From NCBI GenBank assembly GCA_023453025.1, contig JAEXUD010000041.1, forward strand, positions 1 through 59,728: a DNA stretch of 59,728 nucleotides, in the 5' to 3' direction. The DNA is from Bacillota bacterium (GTDB lineage Bacteria > Bacillota > Clostridia > Tissierellales > Sedimentibacteraceae). Below are positions 23,946 through 31,555 of the stretch, piece after piece; position 1 is the first letter of the stretch; every line of letters starts with the position of its first letter. A program made the translations under genes and the position numbers. The notes under the pieces were generated by a model, which was given only the letters and a program-made list of their open reading frames with translations, did not search any database and was not told the origin of the DNA.

Positions 23946-26129
23946 TTATTTTTTATTTCTGTAAACCTCCAGAACTCCTTCAAGCCTTTTAATTTTTCTG
24001 ATTAAGTCTTCAATTTGCTTAGTTTCATTTATTTCAAAGCCTATGTCTACTATTGCTATCTTCTCTTTATTTATTCTCAAATTAAGAGAAACTGCATTTA
24101 GCTTGGCATCCGAGTACAAATTTGTTATATCCTGAAGCAGTCTTGGCCTATCCAGTGCTTTAATTTGGAGCTCACTGACAAAGGTTGCTTTCTCACCTTT
24201 ATCCCATTCAACTTCTATAAATCTCTGGTCTTCCGAATCATTTAAATCATGTATGTTGGTACAGTCGGCCCTGTGAATAGAAACACCTCTGCCTCTTGTT
24301 ATATAACCTACTATTGCATCACCGGGCACTGGATTGCAGCACTTTGAAAAACGAACCTTCACGTTATCTATTCCCTTGATAATCACTCCGGAAGCATGCT
24401 TTTCTGTTTTAGAAGGCTTATTAAATAAGCTTGAATTTTTTTCAAGATTCTCAATTCTTTCAAGTTCTATTTTATCCTTATTTTTTTCTAAATATAATAC
24501 CTTCAATCTATTGACAATTTGATTTTCTGTAACGCCTCCGTTTCCAACAGCTGCATATAAATTGCTCGAAGAATTCATATTGTATTTTTCTGCAACAAAT
24601 TTAAGCCAGTCTTCCTTTAATAAATCGCTGACTTGAAAGCCTTGCTTCTTTATTTCTCTTTCAACAAGCTCTTTACCTTTTTCTACATTGAAATCCTTGT
24701 CTTTTTCTTTGAAAAATTTCCTGATTTTTGATTTTGCCTGACTTGATGCGGCAATTTTAAGCCAATCTCTGCTTGGTCCAACGCTTGACTGAGATGTTAA
24801 TACTTCTACCTGGTCACCTGTTTTAAGCTTTGTATCTATCGGCACAATTCTTCCGTTTACCTTTGCACCCACGCACTTATTTCCAACAGCTGAGTGCACT
24901 CTATATGCAAAATCGATTGGAGTTGAGCCCGTAGGCAGGTTTACAACTTCGCCCTTTGGAGTAAACACAAATACTTCGTCAGCATATAAATCTATCCTCA
25001 ACGATTCCATGAATTCCTGAGGATCATTAGTTTCCTGCTGCCATTCCAGCATCTGCCTCAACCAGTTTAATTTTTCTTCATAATTATCCTGTTCATCAAT
25101 ACCTTCCTTGTATTTCCAGTGTGCGGCAATACCGTATTCGGCAGTCCTGTGCATATCCAGAGTCCTTATTTGAATCTCAAAGGGTTCCCCTGCAGGTCCT
25201 ATTACAGTTGTATGCAACGACTGATACATATTGGGTTTCGGCATGGCAATATAATCCTTGAACCTTCCCGGCACAGGCTTCCATAGGGTGTGGACCGTCC
25301 CTAAGGCCCCGTAGCAGTCCTTAATGCTGTCAACAATAATACGTACTGCAATCAAATCATAAATTTGTTCAAAGGATTTATTTTTAAAATACATTTTTTT
25401 ATATATTGAATAAAGACTTTTTGGTCTTCCTTTAATGTCTCCATGTATTCCTGCTTCATCAAGCTTTTCAGTAATAGTTGAAATAATATGTGAAATATAG
25501 TCCTTCCTTTTTTCGCTTTTTTCCTGAACCTTTTTAAGTAAGTCCTCATAGCCTTCATAATCTATATATTTCAAGCTTAAATCTTCAAGCTCCCACTTGA
25601 TAGAAGCAATACCAAGACGGTTTGCAATAGGGGCATATATTTCGATTGTTTCAATTGCTTTTTGGTACCTTTTTTCTTCAGGCATATATTCGAGAGTTCT
25701 TATGTTATGGAGGCGGTCCGCCAGCTTGATAATAACGACTCTGATATCCTTGGACATTGCTATTATCATTTTTCTTAAGGATTCTGCCTGACGTTCTTCC
25801 TTGTTACGGTATTTTACCTTGCTTAACTTTGTAACACCATCCACCATGTTTGCAATTTCTTCGCCGAATTCTCTTTTTATATCGTCATATGTTATTCCTG
25901 TATCCTCTACAACATCATGGAGAAGACCTGCTGCGATTGTCTGAACATCAACATGTAAATCAGCCAAAATTAGCGCAACATTATAAGGGTGAATAAAATA
26001 CCTTTCACCCGAGTATCTTGTTTGCGCATTTGAATGTGCCATCTCAGCATAGTTGTATGCCTTGGCAACAATTGAAATATCCGCATTTGGATTATATGAT
26101 TCTATTTGATTTATTATGTTTTCAAGCAT
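23946..26129 (-). CDS. relA: Bifunctional (p)ppGpp synthetase/hydrolase
   Basis: 727 aa from the ATG at 26129 with GGAG six bases upstream; a start 30 bases earlier (26159) is possible. HD hydrolase domain (about 25-180: GLLHDVVEDTGIT), synthetase domain (about 225-345: GRPKSLYSIYKKM and MYQSLHTTVIGP), TGS (about 385-445), then zinc-finger and ACT domains. Both active sites look intact, as in the single Rsh of Firmicutes. It runs the stringent response at the ribosome. The apt gene precedes it, as in most clostridia. Confidence 0.95.
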   Translation of the reverse strand: MLENIINQIESYNPNADISIVAKAYNYAEMAHSNAQTRYSGERYFIHPYNVALILADLHVDVQTIAAGLLHDVVEDTGITYDDIKREFGEEIANMVDGVTKLSKVKYRNKEERQAESLRKMIIAMSKDIRVVIIKLADRLHNIRTLEYMPEEKRYQKAIETIEIYAPIANRLGIASIKWELEDLSLKYIDYEGYEDLLKKVQEKSEKRKDYISHIISTITEKLDEAGIHGDIKGRPKSLYSIYKKMYFKNKSFEQIYDLIAVRIIVDSIKDCYGALGTVHTLWKPVPGRFKDYIAMPKPNMYQSLHTTVIGPAGEPFEIQIRTLDMHRTAEYGIAAHWKYKEGIDEQDNYEEKLNWLRQMLEWQQETNDPQEFMESLRIDLYADEVFVFTPKGEVVNLPTGSTPIDFAYRVHSAVGNKCVGAKVNGRIVPIDTKLKTGDQVEVLTSQSSVGPSRDWLKIAASSQAKSKIRKFFKEKDKDFNVEKGKELVEREIKKQGFQVSDLLKEDWLKFVAEKYNMNSSSNLYAAVGNGGVTENQIVNRLKVLYLEKNKDKIELERIENLEKNSSLFNKPSKTEKHASGVIIKGIDNVKVRFSKCCNPVPGDAIVGYITRGRGVSIHRADCTNIHDLNDSEDQRFIEVEWDKGEKATFVSELQIKALDRPRLLQDITNLYSDAKLNAVSLNLRINKEKIAIVDIGFEINETKQIEDLIRKIKRLEGVLEVYRNKK

Positions 26130-26167
26130 GATTTTCTCCATGTTAGGTATTACATCCATGTCATTTC

Positions 26168-26680
26168 TTAATATTGAATCAATGATTCTACTTTGTATCC
26201 CTTTAATTTTTCTCTTCCGTTTAAATCTTCCAGCTCAATTAAAAATCCAAGCCCCACAACCTCTCCTCCAAGCTTTTCTACCAGCTTTGCAGCCGCATAC
26301 ATCGTTCCTCCTGTTGCAAGCAAATCATCAACAATTAAAACTTTTTGACCGGGTGTAATGGCATCACTGTGCATTTCCAATTTATCCGTTCCATATTCTA
26401 ACACATACTCATAACTTATAGTTTCAGCCGGAAGCTTACCGGGTTTTCTTACAGGAACAAATCCAGTCTTCAGCAGGTATGCAAGAGGAGTTGCAAAAAT
26501 AAAGCCTCTTGATTCAGGTCCCACAATCATATCAACCTGTACATCCTTGAATCTCTCAGCCATTTGATTGATACAATCGTTCAATGCATCAGCATCCTTT
26601 AAAAGTGTTGTTATATCCTTGAAACTTATTCCCTTTGCAGGGAAATCTTCTATTACACGAATTTTTTCTTTTAAATCCAT
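26168..26680 (-). CDS. apt: Adenine phosphoribosyltransferase
   Basis: 170 aa. The PRPP-binding motif VLIVDDLLATGGT (about 112-124) and VGPESRGFIFATPLA (about 54-68) are canonical. It salvages adenine to AMP. It lies 20 bp after recJ and before relA. Confidence 0.96.
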   Translation of the reverse strand: MDLKEKIRVIEDFPAKGISFKDITTLLKDADALNDCINQMAERFKDVQVDMIVGPESRGFIFATPLAYLLKTGFVPVRKPGKLPAETISYEYVLEYGTDKLEMHSDAITPGQKVLIVDDLLATGGTMYAAAKLVEKLGGEVVGLGFLIELEDLNGREKLKGYKVESLIQY

Positions 26681-26700
26681 ACTTCCTCCAATAATAAAGA

Positions 26701-28620
26701 CTATCTTTTAATATATAGCATATCATTTTTTAATGCATACTGAATATTATCCGCCTTTTTAAGCATACAAATTATTTCTTCTGCCGTTATTTTTGTATTA
26801 TATATTTTATTGAGCTTTTCCACAAGCACAAATATATCAGTTTTAATTATCTTTGATTTGGTTTTGTTAATAATGGAATCTAAAACCTTCATTTTTTCTT
26901 CATCTATCTTGTAATCAAACAATTCATTCTCTTCAACATTCTCTAAAACCAGCTGAATATTTTTTCTTCCATTAAATTCATTTAAGCTTAGCATAACAAT
27001 ATATGCAGAAGGTTTGGAAAGAACTTTTTCCAGAATATTAATTTTATTAAATCCTATAACAGGTATATCCTTATTGCCCTTGACAAGATTAAAGCTTATA
27101 TGCTTGCCATTTTTACCTACTTTTCTGATATTTTTCATCTCAACATTAATAATTGACAAAACGGGTTTGGGATTTCCGGCTCCAAATGGCTCAAATTTTT
27201 TAATTTCATTATACAATACAAAATCTATATCTTTTGCATCAACATACGCATCAAATTCAATCATTTTACAACTAGTTTCACTGCAGGCAATTTGGATATA
27301 ATTGTTAAGTTCATTGGCAAATATATTTATGTTTTTCTCTGAAATTGTGAGACCTGCCGCAAGCTTGTGCCCTCCGTATTTTACAAGGTACTGGTCTGAT
27401 GCCTTAAACGCTTCAAAAATATCAAGATACTCCAAACTTCTGGCAGAGCCCTTGCCAACTCCATCTTTCAAGGAAATAACAACACAAGGCTTTTCATATT
27501 TCTCTGTTAGCTTAGAAGCAACAATTCCTAATACTCCTTCATGCCAGTTTTCTCCGGATACAACAATTATATTCTTTTTAAACAAGAAGTCTGATTCAAT
27601 TTTATTTACAGCTTCTTCGAAAATAATTCCTTCTGCTTGCTTTCTTAATAAATTCAAGCTTTCAAGTTCAAGTGCCATCATCTCAGCTTCAGCTTCATCT
27701 TTGGTCAGCATAAGTCTTATTGCTTTTTTAGCAGTATCCATTCTTCCTGCTGCATTAATTCTGGGGGCAATAATAAATCCAATGTGATATGATTCAATCT
27801 CTTTATCACCTATTCCCGATATTTCCATAAGCTTCTTCAGACCAATAAGATTTGTTTTATTGATCTTCTTTAATCCGTTCTTGGCAATTATTCTGTTGTC
27901 ACCTATCAAATCCACTATATCGGCAATTGTCCCCAAACATGCCAGCTCCAACAGTTCATCATCTATATTTTCTAATTTTATAAAGTTATTTAAATAAGTC
28001 AAAAATTTAAAAGACAGTCCTGCCGCACATAATTGCTTATTCTTCGACGGACAATCTTTTTGTTTTGGGTTAATGACTGCATAGGCAGCCGGCAGCTGCT
28101 CCTTGCATTGATGATGGTCAATGATTATAACATCTTTGCTGAGACTGTTTATCTGATTTACTTTTTCGATTTCTGATATGCCACAGTCAACAGTAATAAT
28201 TAAATCTGCCTCAATGGTATTGTTGTACAGTCCTTCAATAAAATCCAAGCTTATGCCGTAACCTTCACTTTCTCTTTCAGGAACATAATAATCAACAGTT
28301 GCTCCTGCTTTGTTTAACAGTATCATGAACTGGCTTATGGATGTCACTCCATCTACATCATAATCACCATAAACAATAATACGTTCCTTATTGTTTATGG
28401 CTTTTATTACTCTCTGGCATCCTTTGTTTAAATCCTTGTAATTTTCAGCACACTCAAAATATTTAAAGTCAGGGTCAATGAATTCTTCTATTTCATTAAA
28501 GGTTCTTAAGTTTCTGTTTAAAAGTATTCTTGAGGATATGTTGGAAAGATTAAATTTCAGGCTTATTTCATCAATTTCTTTCTTATCATAATCATTCACT
28601 TTGAGCTTCGCTTTTTTCAT
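26701..28620 (-). CDS. recJ: Single-stranded-DNA-specific exonuclease RecJ
   Basis: 639 aa. DHH-family phosphoesterase: VYGDYDVDGVTS (about 81-92), DHHQC (about 167-171) and the DHHA1 GGHKLAAG motif near residue 420. An OB-fold and helical tail follow. It digests 5' ends of ssDNA in repair. The start overlaps the LapA gene by 29 bp and has no clear ribosome site, so it is probably translated by coupling. Confidence 0.94.
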   Translation of the reverse strand: MKKAKLKVNDYDKKEIDEISLKFNLSNISSRILLNRNLRTFNEIEEFIDPDFKYFECAENYKDLNKGCQRVIKAINNKERIIVYGDYDVDGVTSISQFMILLNKAGATVDYYVPERESEGYGISLDFIEGLYNNTIEADLIITVDCGISEIEKVNQINSLSKDVIIIDHHQCKEQLPAAYAVINPKQKDCPSKNKQLCAAGLSFKFLTYLNNFIKLENIDDELLELACLGTIADIVDLIGDNRIIAKNGLKKINKTNLIGLKKLMEISGIGDKEIESYHIGFIIAPRINAAGRMDTAKKAIRLMLTKDEAEAEMMALELESLNLLRKQAEGIIFEEAVNKIESDFLFKKNIIVVSGENWHEGVLGIVASKLTEKYEKPCVVISLKDGVGKGSARSLEYLDIFEAFKASDQYLVKYGGHKLAAGLTISEKNINIFANELNNYIQIACSETSCKMIEFDAYVDAKDIDFVLYNEIKKFEPFGAGNPKPVLSIINVEMKNIRKVGKNGKHISFNLVKGNKDIPVIGFNKINILEKVLSKPSAYIVMLSLNEFNGRKNIQLVLENVEENELFDYKIDEEKMKVLDSIINKTKSKIIKTDIFVLVEKLNKIYNTKITAEEIICMLKKADNIQYALKNDMLYIKR

Positions 28621-29095
28621 CGTAATTTATCGTTTCTGTACCTTCATTTTTAATATTAGATTCGACCGGAGCATTTGATGCCTCATTTTTTAGTGAATCT
28701 ATGTCATTTTTTAGTTTTCCTATCATTTCTTTTTGCAATTTGTTCTTTTCTTCAAGCTCAGAAATATTTGCTTCAAGTAAGCTGTTGTTGTCCTTAAGTG
28801 ATTGAATTTCAGTTTCCAATGTTTTAATATTATTTTCTGCTAGGACCTTGTCATTTTCAAGTGTTTTTAGTTTATTTTTCATTTCCTTTGACTCTGATCT
28901 TTTCTTAAACTGTCTGGTAGTTCCTAAAATCAAGACTATAATAGCACCTATAATTATGCAAGCCATCATTACAACAGCCAAGGGCGTTCTTAAGGTTGCA
29001 AAAAACAAATCAACATCAACAGGCGCACCATTTTGAATAGCAAAAATCGCAACAAATATTGCTATTATTAAAATTACTATAAAACCAATTTGCAT
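28592..29095 (-). CDS. LapA-domain membrane protein with coiled coil
   Basis: 167 aa. Two transmembrane helices (about 3-23 and 39-61) with the LapA/DUF1049 signature FAIQNGAPVDVDLFF, then a long coiled coil (about 72-140, LENDK..LEAN..LEEKNK). In E. coli LapA pairs with LapB in LPS regulation; a Gram-positive role is unknown. It is the first gene of the recJ-apt-relA-dtd operon (SD GAGAGGAG). In many clostridia secD/secF occupy the place upstream of recJ; they are absent here. Confidence 0.82.
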   Translation of the reverse strand: MQIGFIVILIIAIFVAIFAIQNGAPVDVDLFFATLRTPLAVVMMACIIIGAIIVLILGTTRQFKKRSESKEMKNKLKTLENDKVLAENNIKTLETEIQSLKDNNSLLEANISELEEKNKLQKEMIGKLKNDIDSLKNEASNAPVESNIKNEGTETINYDEKSEAQSE

Positions 29096-29193
29096 TTCAC
29101 CACTCCTCTCTTGTTGTTTATTAAATCTATTAGAATAAAAACATTATACTATATAACAGTATATATTTACCACTGTTTTTTATAATTAAAACA

Positions 29194-30528
29194 TTAATGT
29201 TCAGCTAATTTTGATTTAATATATATTGAGCACTCTATACGCTTTTTTTCCAGCTCACATCCGACACTGTAAGGTTTATTGAAATCCTGATTGAAATTAT
29301 ATGCATTGGCATGGCAGCCCCCGCTGCAATAATACTTTGCCCAGCAATCCTTACATACAGGCTTTTCATTTACCGAAACATTCCTGAAGTTATCAACCAC
29401 ATTGTCCTTGGTAATACCTTCATTTACATTACCGATTATAAATTCTTCCTGACCGACAAATTGGTGGCATGGATAAAATTCTCCACTGGGAGTCACTGCA
29501 ATATATTCAGTTCCAGCACCACAGCCTATGGACCTTTTGTAAATACACGGGCCTCCGTCCAGCTCTATGTTAAAGTGAAAGAATTGAAATTTATTTTTTT
29601 CATCGCTATCAATATATAGTCTTGCCAGCTTCTCATATTCATCTTTCAAGGCCTCTAAATGCTCCTCCAATAGAGCATATTTTTCTTCCGGCTTTGCTAC
29701 AACCGGCTCAACAGATATTTTATCAAATCCCAGGTCTCTGATGTGTCTTACATCTTCAGAAAAATCAAGGTTGTTGGCTGTGAATGTCCCTCTGGCAAAA
29801 TAGTCCTTGTCCATTCTTTTCTCGACAAATTTTTTAAAATTACTAACTATTATGTCATAGCTGCCCTTTTCATTTATTGTTTTTCTCATACGGTCGTTTG
29901 TTGATTTTCTTCCGTCTATGCTCAAAACCACGTTATCCATGTTTTCGTTAATATAGTCAATTTTTTCATCATCCAATAAAACACCATTGGTTGTTACAGT
30001 AAATCTAAAATGTTTATTGTAATCCTTTTCAATAGCTCTTCCGTAATCCACAAGCTTTTTAATCGTCTCAAAATTCATCAATGGTTCTCCGCCAAAAAAA
30101 TCAACTTCAAGATTTCTTCTGGCACCGGAATTTTTAACAAGAAAATCAAATGCTTTTTTTCCTGTTTCATAGCTTAAGAGCGCTCTTTCTCCGTTGTAGG
30201 TCCCTTGTGAAGCAAAGCAGTACTCGCATCTTAAATTGCAATCATGAGTCATATTCAGGCACATTGCTTTTATGGCGGGTTTAATTTTATTTATTACATT
30301 CGCATCTTCCGTATAAAGCATATTATTTACAATTAGATAGTTAATTTCTGAAACAGCTTCCTCAGTTATGCCTTTGCCATATTTTTCTTCTATTTCTTCT
30401 ACTTTATGTCTGCATTTAAAATTTTCATCCGTCAATAAATCGTATACCACTTCATCCACAACATGTACCATCCCGCTGTTTGTATCTATAACAAAAAACA
30501 TGTTGTCAATTTTAAATAGGTGTATCAT
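29194..30528 (-). CDS. scfB: SCIFF peptide maturase, radical SAM/SPASM
   Basis: 444 aa from the ATG at 30528 with GGAGGA before it. N-terminal peptide-binding region (1-80), radical SAM core with C97-x3-C101-x2-C104 (CNLRCEYC) and a C-terminal SPASM domain (CKDCWAKYYCSGGCHANA). It installs thioether crosslinks in the adjacent six-cysteine peptide. Separated from the peptide gene by an intrinsic terminator, which should set the peptide in excess over the enzyme. Confidence 0.95.
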   Translation of the reverse strand: MIHLFKIDNMFFVIDTNSGMVHVVDEVVYDLLTDENFKCRHKVEEIEEKYGKGITEEAVSEINYLIVNNMLYTEDANVINKIKPAIKAMCLNMTHDCNLRCEYCFASQGTYNGERALLSYETGKKAFDFLVKNSGARRNLEVDFFGGEPLMNFETIKKLVDYGRAIEKDYNKHFRFTVTTNGVLLDDEKIDYINENMDNVVLSIDGRKSTNDRMRKTINEKGSYDIIVSNFKKFVEKRMDKDYFARGTFTANNLDFSEDVRHIRDLGFDKISVEPVVAKPEEKYALLEEHLEALKDEYEKLARLYIDSDEKNKFQFFHFNIELDGGPCIYKRSIGCGAGTEYIAVTPSGEFYPCHQFVGQEEFIIGNVNEGITKDNVVDNFRNVSVNEKPVCKDCWAKYYCSGGCHANAYNFNQDFNKPYSVGCELEKKRIECSIYIKSKLAEH

Positions 30529-30569
30529 CGTATCCTCCAAGATATTTTAAGGTTCATCGTTTTACATAA

Positions 30570-30594
30570 AAAGTAGTGGCTGTCGCCACTACTA
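30570..30594 (-). terminator. Attenuating terminator between SCIFF peptide and maturase
   Basis: AGTAGTGGC-4-GCCACTACT followed by TTTTTA in the minus direction, just past the peptide stop codon. Confidence 0.88.
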
Positions 30595-30735
30595 TTATTT
30601 GTTCTCGCACTTCTGATTTCCTACTGTACAAGAAGTCTTGCATGCAGATTGACATGAAGTCTGGCATTCGCCGCATCCTTTTACATTCATATTATCTGTA
30701 AGTTTTGTTTGGTTTAAAGTTTTAATATGTACCAT
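30595..30735 (-). CDS. scfA: SCIFF peptide precursor (six cysteines)
   Basis: A 46-residue peptide starting MVHIKTLNQTKL with six cysteines in the last 26 residues: CGEC, SC, AC, SC and KC. This is the SCIFF (six cysteines in forty-five) family, a ribosomally made, thioether-bridged peptide found almost universally in Clostridia. The AAGGAGG site lies seven bases before the ATG. The maturase gene follows. Its biological role is still unknown in the family. Confidence 0.96.
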   Translation of the reverse strand: MVHIKTLNQTKLTDNMNVKGCGECQTSCQSACKTSCTVGNQKCENK

Positions 30736-30870
30736 AAATGAACCTCCTTATAACAAGATATTATCTAACGAGCGTCAAGTCGGTATACCTTACGCCTAGT
30801 TATAAACTTTATAAATTATAGCACTTTTGGAGATTTTTTTAAAGCATTTTTTTATATTATTTAAAAATAG

Positions 30871-31236
30871 CTATCTTTGAGCAAAGCGTTGTTTTAAATT
30901 TACACCTATAACTCCGCCGAGAATTGATACAGGCAGGTATAACAAATGTTGTAAAATGCTTATTTCATCCGTTACCTTAAACAGAACCTTCATTAAAAGA
31001 ACTATCGCGAAATATACAATCCAAATTTCAATTCCTCTTAATAATCCTTTTTCATGAATATTTTTTGAATACATTAAAGAAACTATGAACATGCAGATTG
31101 GCATAACAAAACTATATGCAATCTCTAATGATGGCTGTTTTGAAAAATAATACATATAAATTGTTAAAATGAAAAATACTCCAAGAGCCATAATTAACAG
31201 ATAAAGTGAATATTTAAGTAATTTTGCTATTTTCAT
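30871..31236 (-). CDS. TIGR04086-type membrane protein
   Basis: 121 aa from the ATG at 31236 (SD GGAGGA). Four transmembrane helices; ends in GGVIGVNLKQR. Small four-helix proteins of this type usually sit between yajC and the SCIFF genes in Clostridia, and this one is immediately upstream of the SCIFF peptide gene. The function is unknown. Family assignment is by position and topology. Confidence 0.75.
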   Translation of the reverse strand: MKIAKLLKYSLYLLIMALGVFFILTIYMYYFSKQPSLEIAYSFVMPICMFIVSLMYSKNIHEKGLLRGIEIWIVYFAIVLLMKVLFKVTDEISILQHLLYLPVSILGGVIGVNLKQRFAQR

Positions 31237-31336
31237 AAATAAATCCTCCAAATTTTAATACTCATTAAATTTTATTCAAGAAAAATAAAAAAAGAACTTA
31301 GACAGGTACAAAATCAACCATATGCAAAACAAATAC

Positions 31337-31365
31337 TTGACAATAATTTATACTTTTGATAAAGT
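31337..31365 (+). promoter_or_regulatory. Promoter of the P-type ATPase transcript
   Basis: TTGACA (31337-31342), 17 bp, TAAAGT (31360-31365). Predicted start near 31372, just before the riboswitch aptamer. Confidence 0.8.
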
Positions 31366-31371
31366 TAAGAT

Positions 31372-31512
31372 AACTAAGAGGGAGTAGTTTTAAATCTCCA
31401 GTCAACAACCGAATGTAAGCATTCTGGCTGAAGATCTGATATGTAACATAGGTAACCAGACTTTTAGTATGTCTTTGATTTTAAAAAAGATATGCGAGAA
31501 GTCTTTTTTTAT
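31372..31512 (+). promoter_or_regulatory. yybP-ykoY (Mn2+) riboswitch with terminator
   Basis: AAGAGGGAGTAG at 31376-31387 and the distal GCGAGAA at 31494-31500 are the two conserved loops of the yybP-ykoY class. The aptamer closes with AGACTT (31458-31463) against AAGTCT (31499-31504) followed by a T-run (31504-31510), i.e. an intrinsic terminator. High Mn2+ should block termination and switch on the transporter downstream. Confidence 0.85.
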
Positions 31513-31555
31513 TCAAAAATTGGTATACTAAGAAAAACATGAAAAGGAGAGAATT

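Noticed and set aside
26130..26159. Earlier ATG for relA/spoT
   Set aside because: Weaker ribosome site than the ATG at 26129; kept as an alternative only.
30736..30870. Promoter directly before the SCIFF peptide gene
   Set aside because: TTGACG-17-TGTTAT exists but its -10 abuts the ribosome site, so the transcript would have almost no leader; not credible enough to list.
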